From the NCBI GenBank assembly GCA_051530055.1, contig CM121342.1, positions 15,500,001 through 15,564,000 of the forward strand: 64,000 nucleotides of DNA. Reading direction: 5' to 3'. Made by a program: the position numbers and the translations under genes. Position 1 is the first letter of the stretch. Each line of letters opens with the position of its first letter. Of this stretch, positions 34,018 through 45,912 are shown one piece after another. The notes under the pieces were generated by a model, which was not told the DNA's origin, did no database searches, and saw only the letters and a program-made list of their open reading frames with translations. The stretch comes from Neoechinorhynchus agilis. Its lineage: Eukaryota > Acanthocephala.

Positions 34018-37000
34018 ATGTCGACGCAGCTTCGGTCTTCACTTCAGAGTCAATTGAGTTTCCTCGCTTCCGAACAAATAACTCAGGCTTTAACGGATGT
34101 TAAACGAGTTCGGCCGAGTTTTCTTTATGATTCATCGCAATCGGCTCTTATCGATCGACGCACTCTCTTTTCCCTTGCTTCCATCGCACTGGGAACACTG
34201 GTCGATAAAAATTCCCGTTTCGCTGATTTCACGTCCGATCTATTTTCCGACGCCAGTGTCGAGACTGAACGGTATCTTCTTTCGACTCAAGAAAATAAGA
34301 TAATCGATTCTAGAATCGAGGAGTTCTTGACTCTCCTTTCTCCATATTTCCTATTCAGACCAGCTCAAAAGTGTCTCGAGTGGCTCGTACAACGTTTTCA
34401 CATCCACACTCAGAATTCAAGGATTTTCATTCTTTGTGCTTTGCCATACTATGACCACATTGTCTTCGTTAGAGTGGTTCAGATTTGCGATCTTAAGAAA
34501 CTTGAAGATTTTAAGCCGACAAACTGCCAATTAAGAGCTTAGGTTGATTTGTATCCTTCTAAAATACCAATTAGCAAGCTTGTTTCCTTTTGGTAATTTT
34601 AGATTGACTAATTTATTATCGACTGAAATAATGTCGCATTTATTCGACATGGAATATCGGTAATAAATTAGTCAATTTAAAAATTCGAGGATTTTGTGTT
34701 TACTAAGGAAAAGAAAGTATCCTCTTAGCCTGATACAAAGTTTGTTTTGCCAAGATATTACTTAGACTCTTTTTTCGAAAAAATTAAGGTTTTTCTTGAA
34801 ACTTTCAGTGCTCAAATATTTAAAAAGTCTAAAATCGATAACACTAATCAATTGAATGGGTAAGAAATACTAAAAATGACTTATTACTCGCTACCAGATT
34901 GATTGTTTTCTTCATTATAGGAACGTGACATCCCCACGGAATTTGATCAATTCGAGTTTCGTATTAAGGTTTGTAGTTTGGCGGCACTAAATGGCTCGAA
35001 AAGGTGAAAATATCTGGCTGTGTCCTGTCTGATTCGGCTATTGTTCACCGCATTTTCTCAGATCCGGCATTTTTACAATCGATTGGAAGAAAAGCTTTAT
35101 GTAATAGAATCGAATCTACAACACTTACGGCGCTTTTTCTAAAACTCTCTTCAATGTCGATTGAACGAAAACTTGAATCCGGTTCATCTCAATGCAGTTG
35201 TTTTATCAACGCTCTCGTTCCAATTTTGCTTGGTGGACTACAGACAAAAGGATCAACCCGAATGGTATCGATGTGTTTGTGTTCTATGCTATGCCATTCA
35301 AATATTGGATTGAACGAATCGATCAAGAGGACAATAATTGAACGCGTGCTTAAGAGTCCTGGCTGCCCGAAGCAGGACTTTCTCTGCATCAAATGTGTTT
35401 ATGGATCCGATCCTGCGGCACAGGAATTAGGTCGCATTCGCTCTTATTACCACAAAAAAGGGCTTTATAAGTGTTTCGTAGCAAAATTTCTCATTTAAAA
35501 ATAGTGAAAATATTTTTCATATGAGAGTGATTGCCTAAAGAAACAATGACCATGACCTGTTTGGATCCATAGTTGACCTGTACATGAACCAAAAGCCCAC
35601 GTTAGAACCTAAAAATTTCCTTAGAAAACTGACCAGGGACTGTTTTCGCAGTGTAACACTCATGGCAAGTGGTTCTCGTTTCATTGAAGAACTCATTGAC
35701 TCACCTTCGGAGAATGCCGACGTTGTTATACAGAACGCACTCGCCCTTTTATCACGTACGGTTCCGAGTTCTTGCCCCGCAGAAATCTACTCTTCTTTGA
35801 CAAACATTTTGAAGGAATATTCAAACCGACACAGCGAGATGTTTGACGTTTGTGTTCAAAGAATCAGTGCTGATCGTGTGTTTTTGGATAGGTTGGTTGA
35901 AGATTGTATGATTGATCGGCATGCATTTGTTCATGATATCGGCCAAAGCTTGATAAGTCTCCTCAAGTCACCTAATTCCGAATTGCGAAAGGAGGGAGTT
36001 AAGCGATTGTGTTCTATACGTGATCGAAAATTTGCATCGGATACTGTCATTAAACTGATCAGCGAGGAAGAGAACGAAGATGTTCTTGAGGCTTGCATAG
36101 ATGCTTCTCGTGATATCATGGAGAATGATGGGTACGAGCTTCTTCTTGATATCTTGGGCACTACTTGTTTCAAACGAAAACTACTCTTTGAGATGATCTC
36201 GAAATTATTGGAAAAATGTCCTCTTAATTATCGACCGGTCTTTGCTTTTCGATACACGTTGAAATCGAAGAATATATCACTTAAGGCGATAAATGAGCTT
36301 TTGACCGGAGTGAGCATAAGCTATGATTTCGGTGTTGAATTTTCGAACAAATTCCAAGATCCGTATCCGTCATTGATTATTGGTTTCGCCGCGTTCAATG
36401 CTGGCCGCGAATGTGCGGACGTGGTAAAGTGCCTTATGATATCAACACGGTACATACCTTTGATAGAAGTTGAATTTGAGACTACTCTTAATACTGACAA
36501 TGTTTCCAAGTTGCTGATCGATAAAGGAGTTGAGCAGACTTTGTTTAGCGTTGTGGTAGAATGCATTAAGAGAGAAAATGACCTTATTGAACTAATATTT
36601 AATGAGGAGAACTGGTTGGCAGAACGCATTCTACGCGAAACCCTTAAGCGCTTTGAACCGGACAAGATGACCATGGTTTTTGGGCGAATAAATCCCATTT
36701 ATTATCATAAAATCCAGTTGTTCTATAAACCTAAAGGAACCGCGAATCTAGAAACTATTCTCAGATTTGCGTTTCTGGACGCTCATTCGTGCCCGGGGCT
36801 CATAAAATGTCTCCTCGGCTGTGAGTTTGATTCTTCATTGAAAGATTCCATAACTCAAGGAGGGAGTCTACAACAATGCTTATCAAATTATGTGAACACT
36901 CATGGTGAAGATGAGATTATGAACTTTATTTTGAGTCAAAAAGAATACCATATTCTTTCACTACTCGCTGATTGCACACTTAATCTCAGCGACCAAAGTA

Positions 37001-39360
37001 TGCTGGAAATATGGCGACAAGAAAAAGTACCGTACTTTGTACCGCACTTGCTGCGGGCATCTAACGCTCATCTGAAGGAATTGATTCAGGGTGACTCAGA
37101 CACTATGAAGGCGGTTTGCGAGTATTTGTCTAAAACAGGTTTGCCCATTCACGAGTATGAGATTGCCGAGGAAATTCTTAGAAAATGTGGAGTAGACGAA
37201 ATGAGAAGTGTTAAAATCGAACCGAGTATTCTCATTAGATTGTTGGACAGAAATTTGAACGATATCGACAGACGAAACGCGCTTCTTGATATTATTGATT
37301 CCAACGACGTCTTCGAATGCGAGGAAGTAGTGACCGGTGTTTTGCAAACACTGGATCACAATGACCTCTCTACTGTCCGTACTTGTCTTAGTATATTGGA
37401 AAAACAGCCATCACTAAGACAGCGAGCAGTAAATGCTGCACTAAACAGATTCTATCAGTGTCCCGTTTTAGTGGTAAAAACTTTAAAGAAGGCAAATCCT
37501 TCTCTTGTGGTGCAGTCCTTCTCCAATTCGAACTTGGATTTCACGTCCATCACTTCACATAGCAGAAGTTATGAGCTCATGAAGGAATTGTTCCAGCTCA
37601 TTCTGAGAAGCGACAACTCTGCATATAGTTTGGACGTTTTGATTCGTTTTTCTGGACATAGCAGTCAAGCGGTTCAGGCGATCATTGGTTCCAGTCCCAA
37701 TATTCCAGATACGATTCGTATTCTCCTGCAATTTGAATCTTTAAGTCCAAAAGCGATTTCAGACGCAATGGCGAATGAACTCAAAAATGCCGTTATTTTT
37801 GATGTGGTCGAACTGCTAGTCACTGCCAGTGAGAACAAACATTCCGCGCGAATCTCGGAACTGGTGGAGCACTTAATCACAAATGCTACATTTCAATCAA
37901 ACGCACTCAGTGAGTGTGACGTCGAAAGCACTCAGCAATGGATTCTGAAGATACTTTATCGCTTATGCGAATGGAAATGCGCCGTTCGTTCAATTGCGGT
38001 ACTTTTGCGTCTTATTTCGATGGAAGACTTTGTTCAGATAGTTGAAAATACGAAGGTCGTCATTCCAGATATCCTTTTGCATCGAGTTTGCACTGAACGC
38101 CCGATCAGAATTTGCAAATCTGGATTCATTGAGTATTTAATCGGTCTCATGAACAGAATCGATGGAAATTTCGTGCCATTAGCATTCGATTGCCTTAATG
38201 AATTTGTGGTTGAAAGCGCACTTCAGGAACCAAACGAACATATCAATCGATTATTGAAAGAAAAGGTTGCGCCGGCATGCCTGAATCACTTCCATACTCA
38301 CGAAGAAGCAATATCGTGTCTTTTGTCCTTACTTGACTATCCCGGGTTTCTTCTTATCCAAAACGTTGGTACAATTGTAGATTTGTTGGTGAAAACAGAG
38401 TACCGAGTATCGTTTGAACATCTGCTGATATGTCTCCTATCAAAATATCACAATTTCCTCACTCCTTACTTATACCAATTGATACGCCATTTCTCAAACA
38501 CGCCACTGTCCGCCGCCATATTTTCGACCTTACCTTCACGACTGCTCATTCCGCCATGTGTCGAACTCATTCGACAAGAGAAACAAGACGGATCCGTCAT
38601 TGGATTGCTCCACAAAGCGCTTAAACGACTCCCCGTCGATCAAATCAATAACCAGGTTGTGTTTATAAGAAACGTGTTTGTATCACTTCTGGAACTGGGA
38701 ACTCCAGAATGCCTAACTATAATTGAAGACGTTGTTGTGAAGATGTCCTCTCGTGTTTTCGGTCAAATCGCTGCTTTTCTGCTCTCAAATCATTCAAGTC
38801 ACCATTACTCACGCCAAAGTCTTTTAAAATTGAACGTGGCGCTAAGTGAGCGGTTAAAGAACCTCTTCACTCCGTTTGCGAGACCAATTCTGAATGCTTG
38901 CCTCGAGGAAGATGAAGCAGTCGAGTTGTCAATTCAATGTATCACCAGCATTTGCCAACACGACCATCATCATGAACTCGTGATCGATGACGGTTTCATG
39001 AACGAACTTTTGACTTATGCATTGAAAAGTCGCGCTCCCAACGAGACTGTGGCCAACTGCTGTGCCGCTGTGTTCGTATCCGCAAACTGTCCTCGAATGT
39101 GGCTAAACGCGACAAATCAAATAATGCTGGAAAAATCCGCTAAAAGCAAACGAAAACACCGAATTCTCTTTATAGACTGTATCGAAAAATTGGTTCAACA
39201 ACTCAGTGAGCAATTCAGAACGCTCATACCCGTCATTTGTCCTCGATTAATAGAACTCACCGATGACTATCGTGAAGACGTCAGCAATCGAGCCAAAACG
39301 CTAGTAAATGAACTACATACGCTATTAGGAAGCGAATGTCTTGACGAATATCTTAAATAA
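34018..39360 (+). CDS. HEATR1: HEATR1 / UTP10, SSU-processome HEAT-repeat protein
   Basis: Nucleolar U3 snoRNP (t-UTP) component needed for 18S pre-rRNA processing and rDNA transcription. The N-terminus starts at MSTQLRSSLQSQLSFLAS (34018), with the diagnostic LLSPYFLFRPAQKCLEWLVQ/RFHIHTQNS block. The C-terminus (LIPVICPRLIELTDDYREDV then LVNELHTLLG) matches the BP28CT end of the family. In between is an alpha-helical HEAT-repeat solenoid. Proposed exons: 34018 to about 34540, 34921-34968, 35004-35470, 35541-39360. The last two join in phase across a 70-nt GT-AG intron, and exons 2 and 3 across a 35-nt GT-AG intron. The exon 1 end is uncertain and its intron contains a foldback element. About 1,620 aa, shorter than human (2,144), nearer yeast Utp10 (1,769). 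The stop overlaps an AATAAA. Confidence 0.9.
34575..34720. mobile_element. Foldback element (family 2) inside HEATR1 intron 1
   Basis: Inner arms ATTGACTAATTTATTA (about 34602-34617) and its complement at about 34661-34676. Outer arms CCTTTTGGTAATTTTA and TTTACTAAGGAAA. Related to 19141-19245 and 45635-45795; the 45-kb copy shares the CTTTCTTTTGGTAATT outer arm. Confidence 0.7.
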
Positions 39361-40119
39361 ATTGTTTCGAACTCGTACTCAAGTGCTTTTTTGTTTCAGC
39401 CGGTTATATTGTTTTAGTGTTTTTAAAAACATCCATTACTCGGCTTTTCCTTTTAGACGGCATAAAATCGCTTAGACCATGAATCGCACACATTAATGAG
39501 TTTGTACATCCTTCCGGATCCTCAGATACCCCCCGAGAAGGCGGGACTCATCAGCGAGTTTCTCTAAATTGAGCCGTGTTTCGTCCCTTTGGTTTATGAG
39601 TAATCAGCCATCGCGGAATTGGGCAATTTGACCTTGAAATCGAGATTCAAGGTCGTTTGTTTAAAAACGATATGATAAGTAACACCTCTATCTAATCTTT
39701 CGAAAGCACTCAAAACGCCTTCATTCTCATCCTCCTCAATTTCTAAGACACATTTCTCTTTTTACTCACACTTACAATACTCGTCGCTAAAACATTTTCC
39801 ATCCTTCAGTTCCTCGCGCAAATCTGCACCTCCGTTCTTTTTCCCCACTGCTTAATTCTCCAAATGCGAAATGATTCGGAGGAAATAACGGAACAAAACA
39901 AAAACTAACAATTAAGCAACCAAAATTACGTTTAAGATCTGTTTGGACATCAAAATTTAAATTATCATGAACCGGGCGAAAGACCAAATCTCACAACATA
40001 ACAATCTCTCCTGCGCATTAAAGTGGTCGGGGGACCCAAAATACATAGGTCCCTTTCTTTGTTACCATTAGTTCAGATGCTGAAAAATGAATAGCAAATG
40101 CTCACAAATCAAAGGTAAT
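39361..40119. other. Intergenic with a SINE-like fragment
   Basis: 39500-39605 is a headless copy of the SINE-like repeat (TCCGGATCCTCAGATACC, GCGGGACTCATCAGCGAG). The rest shows no gene. Confidence 0.6.
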
Positions 40120-40428
40120 TTATGTATTATTGCAACTATCGGCATTACAGCAAGTGGAAACAAAGAAACGCATTATAATCGATGAGAATGGGCTCTGTGG
40201 AACACAGTCGGCTCTTGAACAAGTTCTTATAATATACTTTCCTCGTTTTCCAGTATAGCAACCGTGAGTACAGGTTACAGTTGGGTGAGGCACATTAGGC
40301 AGACAGCTTTTTCCATCATAAGTAACGCAATTGAAACACGTTACTTGTTCAGAATGTCTAATCAGCAGGAGACATGCCACAAGAAGGACAAATACAGCTC
40401 TAATCTTAAATTCCATTTTATGCTCCAA
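40120..40428 (-). CDS. Secreted Ly6/uPAR-type (three-finger) protein
   Basis: 102 aa. N-terminal signal peptide (FKIRAVFVLLVACLLLIRHSEQ). The mature part begins VTCFNCVTYDGKSC and ends TCCNADSCNNT, the hallmark CC-x-x-D-x-CN closing motif of the Ly6/uPAR fold. Ten Cys are visible in the mature part, an even number as expected for disulfides. There is no C-terminal hydrophobic stretch after the CN, so it is probably secreted rather than GPI-anchored. Known of the family: extracellular ligands or modulators of receptors and channels. The specific target is unknown. Confidence 0.82.
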   Translation of the reverse strand: MEHKMEFKIRAVFVLLVACLLLIRHSEQVTCFNCVTYDGKSCLPNVPHPTVTCTHGCYTGKRGKYIIRTCSRADCVPQSPFSSIIMRFFVSTCCNADSCNNT

Positions 40429-41826
40429 AGCCGGATAAATCGTGGGTTTGTACGAAAAAACCCGAGACGAATTGACTCATGTGTTTAAATGATGGCGAAA
40501 AGTGTCTTAATCATTTCTAGAGGTGGAGTGTCTTCTAAAATGCGGTTCCCGTGAATCAGTTTGTTAGACGGTGCCCTTTGAAAATTACCAATGCCAACAT
40601 TCCCAGCAGCTGATGTCGCCTCCGCCAATAATGCTTCGTTGGAAATGCCAGTGCCATCGCCGATGGATTCGTAGGTCCAAATGGATTAAAACAGCGCGAA
40701 ATCTCCTATTAACGCGTCGCGAGCGTCTTTAATTCGTCCAATTTCGCAAAAGTAAATAATCCAATAATATCCGGCGCATTATGAGATAAAGGATGCGCTC
40801 TCATTTTCACCACTCCATGAAATGAGCAATCCGAAGAACACTAGACGTTCCATTGTTTTTAATCAATCTTGATGCTCGATTAAAGCGGAAGTAAAATTGC
40901 CTCCTAGATGTGAAACGCTGGATCTTCACAAAGTTTAAGTTTGAAAGTGGAAAAAGGCACACATAAATCATCGATCATTGGGATTTGAATAGCCATTAAG
41001 TCTTTTGTGCAGTTTTATTTAAAGGAGAAATGTACGCAATCGAAACTGAGAAATTTAAATCGATTAGTCCCGTAAGGTAGTCCATATCATATTCAGTATA
41101 GTAAATCTTACACAAAAAACTAACCTTTTCACAATGTCCAAAGCTCACAATATCATCTTTATATGAATTGTTTTTCTTGGTATTGCCAATAACCGAAAAT
41201 CTGATTGCTCTGTTTTCAAGCAATGCATGTCAGTGATTGAATTTCCTTGTCTCATTAGTAAACCTCGAGTTTTAGGCATGGTATAGACACTCATACCCAC
41301 ATCTTCGCATTCTCTACGCAACTTTCACTACTCATAGACTAGTTTCTAAGAACGAAAAAATGAGTATTTGTAAATCCAAAATTATTAAAGACTCGAAATG
41401 TTATCCTTGATTTAAATGAAAGAACATTTTTTCAGTACGCTGATCCAGTGTGCGTGGCTTGAAAAGCGCCAAAATCGACGAGGATTATTGATTACTTTTT
41501 AATATCATCCTTCGAATCAATTTCAAATCTGTGCTGATTTTTCAATCTAGATGGGTGTTAAAAGAATTTGAGAAAATGTAAGACCAGAATCGTTATCGCT
41601 CGCCGCAGATTGCTACGATTCGACGACAAGTTGCCGAATACAAAAAACGGCAATTTTTTCGTACAATCTATGTCATTTTAGATGTTAAATAGAGGACTTC
41701 AGTGTGTTGTCCGAAGCCTAAATTTGGGTACGCATCCTTGTTCCCAGTACTGTCTGTGTGAGTTTAAGATTTCAAGGATTTAGGACATGTACAGTCAAAG
41801 AAATTTCGCGGGTTCAAATAAACATA
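40429..41826. other. Intergenic, no gene seen
   Basis: About 1.4 kb. Contains GC-richer mixed sequence at 40550-40720 without an open frame I can support. Confidence 0.55.
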
Positions 41827-42581
41827 ATGGATTCATCAGTCAAGCAAGATGTTTTTAAACTCATCAATAAAGACTTTGTCAAACGCGAACCTTTGAATGC
41901 GTACTTAAAACTGGAATCCTCGGGTGTAACCGAGAAGGTGTGCCGACAAATGGTAGAAAGTGGACTCAACTCCCAGCTATCGACAGTTGCGATCGATAAG
42001 GCGAACGAAAGTGTAATAGGAGTGCAAATTTCGTTTCTTGAAAGACCAGGAATGGAAGATGTTTTCAGTGGTGCAACACAGAACAGCGCAATGGATCACG
42101 TCGCAGAAATCTTGGACAAATTAACAGGCGAAGTGGATCTGTACGAACATTTTGAAACCGATAAACTGCTTCATCTAATGGTTGCCATTGTGAATGAAGA
42201 GTACGTTGGACAAAGAATAGGACAAAGGCTTGTTTCAAAATCTCTGGATGCAGCGGTAATGTGGAATTCATGTGATTGACAGTAGAAAAATGGGGGAGGG
42301 GAAATGTAAGTAGTGCATTATAGGCAAGTTCCTCAATTTTGTAGAACAAAAAAAAACTAACTATACTTGGCAACATGAATTTCGCTAAAGAGAAAGGAAT
42401 AAAAGGAGCTTTTTCACAAACGACAAGTTCGAGATCAACAGCAATGCTTCAAAGACACGGATTCAAAATCTTTAGATCAATAGAGTATTCAAAATATGTA
42501 AACAAAGAGGGTAAGAGGGTTTTCGAAGGTGCGGAAGGAAGCATTAACTTAATGGCGAAAAGACTTTGCGCTTTAAAATAA
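41827..42581 (+). CDS. GNAT-family N-acetyltransferase (arylalkylamine NAT-like)
   Basis: Acetyl-CoA-dependent acyltransferase. First in-frame Met is IMDSSVKQDVFKLI. Motif A is present as LHLMVAIVNEEYVGQRIGQRLVSKSL, matching V-hP-x-yrgqGIGxxLv with Gly-Gln-Arg-Ile-Gly at the CoA pyrophosphate loop. Motif B is AFSQTTSSRSTAMLQRHGFK. The two motifs are in different frames. Joining AVM to NFAKEKGIKGA by removing 42262-42377 gives the normal spacing of the fold and a 212-aa protein, the usual length of insect-type aaNATs. A GT-AG intron 42256-42344 is also in phase but leaves about 10 extra Lys-rich residues in the helix between motifs. Substrate unknown. Confidence 0.78.
42262..42377 (+). other. 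116-nt intervening segment with inverted repeat in the GNAT gene
   Basis: Bounded by ATG direct repeats (boundaries can slide over them). Inverted repeat AATTCATGT (42265-42273) and ACATGAATT (42373-42381). Contains stops in frame. Confidence 0.5.
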
Positions 42582-42963
42582 ATTAAGCCAACCAAGGACA
42601 TATCTAAAAATGGCATGTGGCTTTAATGGATTATCCTTAAAAAACTGTCGAATATTGAACGGTCGAGACATTGATAAAAGTTAACAATTTAAGTAAACAG
42701 TATGCTCAAGAAAATTAAATTAGAACGGTCATTGGTAATTAAGCTGAAAAACGCGCTAGGGTTCAATTTTGCAACTGAAATCAGAATGGTTGAGATGCTT
42801 TGGCACAAGAATTCTCACTGATTCACTTTATGGCATGATAACATTTTTGGTTTTTTTTACAGTGTTCAACACGGGCACTGATTTCTAATATAAAGCGATT
42901 GATGATAGGAAATGGCTTACAAAATCGATGAGTCAAGCAAGAACGAATAATTTCTTTTTGCAC
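42582..42963. other. Short spacer, no gene seen
   Basis: Between the convergent GNAT (+) and FAD synthase (-) genes. AT-rich, no recognisable feature. Confidence 0.6.
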
Positions 42964-43978
42964 TTAAGCGCTCCGTCCTTCTCGTTCATCGAATTCTCTT
43001 CCTGAAAGTGCATGTGCAGGTAGATAGTATCCATTAGGATGTCTAAGTCGAGAATGCGGACGAGTGTTGGTTGTGGTGCCAATCGATGTAAATCCTGAGT
43101 CATAAAGGCTGCAGTAAGCAATTTTCGTATTTCGGATAAACCGCCACACGTCGTCAAATGTCCATTCGATGATAGGACAAATTCTAATGAATCCTCCCCA
43201 ACCGGGATCAGTAGACTGAAACGCCAATAGATTTTCACAATTAGGATCCGTTCGGCGAGATCCGGTTATACATCCCAGCATTTGAAAATTGTTTCTCCGA
43301 ATATTGTTTTTCGTGCACTTCAGAAACGGCCTAAACTCCCGTTAGGATAAAATCTCATTATATTTCTGAAGTACATCCTCCTAATGCTTCTTTAATGGTC
43401 TTAAAACCTTCGAGATAAACAAGTTCGATAGATTTCCTGTAGACGAATGAAGTATATTTGAGAAAATATTGAACTTCCGGGAAATGTGGATCTTTTGGAT
43501 GGACAAAAACGTAGACCACAAATCTTTTCATTAGTAATTTTGGAGCTGTTTCAATAGAGTTTAAAATTAAACCAAGAACGGCAGTACAGTCTTTTCCGCC
43601 ATTAAAGAACAAACAACACCTAATCGGTTCCAACAGTTCGAAAGCTTCCCGAATGACATCGAGTGCAATTGACACTTTGTCACGGTGAGTAGCAATAACG
43701 GACGGAAATTGGAGACGATCGCATCGAATGCTTACACGATTGACTAAAGATGGCCTCGTGTTGGTGCTGTCCATTGAATCCAAATAAATACATTCTAAGA
43801 AAACAGGAATATTCGAGGATACGTGAACGGCCCCGTGGCTTTCACGGCTCATTTGAATGGAACGGAGATTGGCGGACCAGCGAACATATAAGTCGTTAAA
43901 AATTCTTTGTTTTTCTAGATTTATGATCTTCTCGCCGGTCAATATGATCGAAAGCGCTTCAATAGTTGCCGGATTCAA
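42964..43978 (-). CDS. FLAD1: FAD synthase (FMN adenylyltransferase)
   Basis: Converts FMN and ATP to FAD. PAPS-reductase-like domain with the PP-loop FNGGKDCTAVLGL at about residues 125-137, HPKDPHFPEVQYFL (human-like FPELEQFL), then the diagnostic GSRRTDP, TDPGWGGFIRICPIIEWTFDDVW cut here, and YCSLYDSGFTSIGTTTNT (human YCILYDRGYTSLGS). The PP-loop half and the RRTDP half are in different frames and are joined by removal of 43318-43375, giving about 318 aa. The open frame begins right after a stop with TTG; the first Met is residue 43, so an upstream exon or a start at 43852 is likely. There is no molybdopterin-binding domain in view, so it resembles the single-domain yeast enzyme more than long human FLAD1. 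Confidence 0.88.
43318..43375 (-). other. 58-nt intervening segment with inverted repeat in FAD synthase
   Basis: On the minus strand the ends pair over 13 bp with one mismatch: TGTACTTCAGAAA (43363-43375) and TTTCTGAAGTGCA (43314-43326). Excision of 58 nt restores one frame. The only GT donor available (GTACTT) cannot be joined in phase to the visible AG acceptors. Boundaries slide over a TG repeat. Confidence 0.6.
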
Positions 43979-44105
43979 ACAACGAGTAACGATTTAAGCT
44001 AGTGTGAAATTGTAGTGCTCTAAGTTGGTCAAAATAACCAATGAATTTGCGTTTATTATAAGGCAGGGAGAGGGGTGGGAGAATCGAATTTGATTCTAAA
44101 ACTAT

Positions 44106-44474
44106 CTAGTTAATAGCTTTTTTTTCAGACGTGAAGAAATGTTCAATAAGATAGAAATTATATAATACTAACCCCAAGCCAATACCAATCACCACTAGCA
44201 CTATGTTTCCTGAAATCAGTAAATGTTGCTCATTTGTTTCGCGATTTAAGCGATCGGCAAGTCGCCCCATAAGCTTGGCATATTTGGTCTTATCATGAAA
44301 ATGAAGGTCATTGAGTACGAAAATAGAGACGTACTGAGAATCGTCATAAATGACACTCGAATCCACTTCCTTATGAACAATTGCTGATAATTGAACGAGA
44401 AACCCATAAGATTCCTGATGGTCGCTATTGATAAACAAACGGAATTTAAGCCCATTTCGATCCATTTCGACCAC
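44106..44474 (-). CDS. Putative tail-anchored membrane protein, unidentified
   Basis: About 122 codons with a soluble N-terminal part (FRLFINSDHQESYGFLVQLS, YDDSQYVSIFVLNDLHFHD). One strong transmembrane segment follows near the C-terminus (LLISGNIVLVVIGIGLGLVLYNFYLI), with a short basic tail. The frame stays open upstream to about 44530 with another hydrophobic run (FRFLVLVYFVV) but no ATG, so a 5' exon is likely. With that run as a signal peptide it would be a single-pass type I protein. I do not recognise the family. It lies about 130 bp from FAD synthase on the same strand. Confidence 0.45.
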   Translation of the reverse strand: MVEMDRNGLKFRLFINSDHQESYGFLVQLSAIVHKEVDSSVIYDDSQYVSIFVLNDLHFHDKTKYAKLMGRLADRLNRETNEQHLLISGNIVLVVIGIGLGLVLYNFYLIEHFFTSEKKAIN

Positions 44475-44548
44475 GAAATAAACGAGAACAAGAAAACGGA
44501 ACGTCGATGAACTAAAGATTCTTTCGACGAGAAATAGTAGTTAAACAT

Positions 44549-45634
44549 GAGATGAAAGTGAACTAACGAGGTTCAACGGTTAGCGTGTTGTTGAAAAACA
44601 TAGAAATCGTATACATTTCGAAATATTTATATTTCGTACATCCTTTCCTCGGATTTTTTAGTTTTTCCTTTTTGGCACGAAGTAACACCAATGTCTTGCA
44701 TCACAGAAGTGATTGAGTCACTTAGATTCTGCTGAATCAAAAGATACGTCTTGCCAGTGACATTTAAGAACTTTGAGATACAATTACGCCCAAATTCGAA
44801 TGGAACAGCAAACTCACAAGGACGTTACGATTTTCGAATTATCAACATAAAACGTGCGTACTGCAGTCGGATTCCGTCACAAAATCTGGAAGAATGCAAT
44901 GGCGTTTGGTCTTATGATGACGTAATAATTAGATTTCAAACCAAATTTAGCAATTGGAGATGTGGTGATCATGGGTCGGAATCGCAAAATATTTCATGAG
45001 GATCTCGAATTGAAATAACTTGAATCGAAATTTTAAGCATGAACAATATAAGCGACCTTTTGTACATACTTTTTTATTTGTAAGCAAATTAAGGCCGATT
45101 GAACAAATAAAGGGCTTAAAAGATTATCCTGAGAGCAAGTACGAAAATCTTATTTTGGCCTGTAAGTATTTTCTAAAGCCATGTTTAAGTGTACCGCAGT
45201 GCACTTTATAAATTGTCCGATGAGAATGGGAAAACACATTTATCCTCGATTGCTTCCTTGCGGATCCATCTGAATCGCTGATTTTCTGAAGCAGAAAAAA
45301 TAGTTGGATGCACACTTGTAGCGACAATTGATTTTCTTAAGTTTAAAAATTGTGTGGTGCTCGGTACGACGGCACCAATTGTCTTAATGGCCTTTTTCGT
45401 CACTTCACCGGCTCCTGAAACTGCAAGAGGCAAGTTGATCTCCGGAATCGCATTCGGGGAGGTGAATTCCTAAAGCGATAATTTCCCATGGAACTGTTTC
45501 CCTTCATCTCTTCTTAAATCGACGAACTCGAGGAGAAATGGAGTATTTACCATGCTTTGGCGAGAATCGCTTGATTAAAATATGTACAATGATTTCGTTA
45601 TGTCTTGGATTGGAAACGATACTTTCTTTTGGTA
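44549..45634. other. Intergenic; weak ORFs only
   Basis: A Cys-containing frame at 44751-44999 (FKNFEIQLRPNSNGTANSQG) reads like protein but has no ATG and no recognisable domain. It may be an exon of an unplaced gene. The rest is unremarkable. Confidence 0.4.
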
Positions 45635-45795
45635 ATTATAAACGTCCGGATGTAAATTCCTAGATTTATTTCCCCTATATTCCTTCGTATAATTCCGACA
45701 TTATCAAGACTTATCATTGCTTTCAATTTTCTTTCAACTGTGAATGCGTTAGGAATTTACATCCGGGTGTGTATAACTACCAAAAGAAAGAATGA
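45635..45795. mobile_element. Foldback element, family 2
   Basis: Outer arms CTTTCTTTTGGTAATTATA / TATAACTACCAAAAGAAAG. Next inward are GTCCGGATGTAAATTCCTA / TAGGAATTTACATCCGG. The loop holds TTATTTCCCCTATATT. Related to 19141, 34575 and 57640. Confidence 0.75.
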
Positions 45796-45912
45796 TTTCT
45801 TTGTTTTAAGAGTTTATTCATTCGAGAATAAAAATTTGAACTTGGCGTTCTTTGATTTACGTTTATGCAGAATTATTTTTTGTTCGTGATTCACGGTGCC
45901 TTTTGTTCTTAG

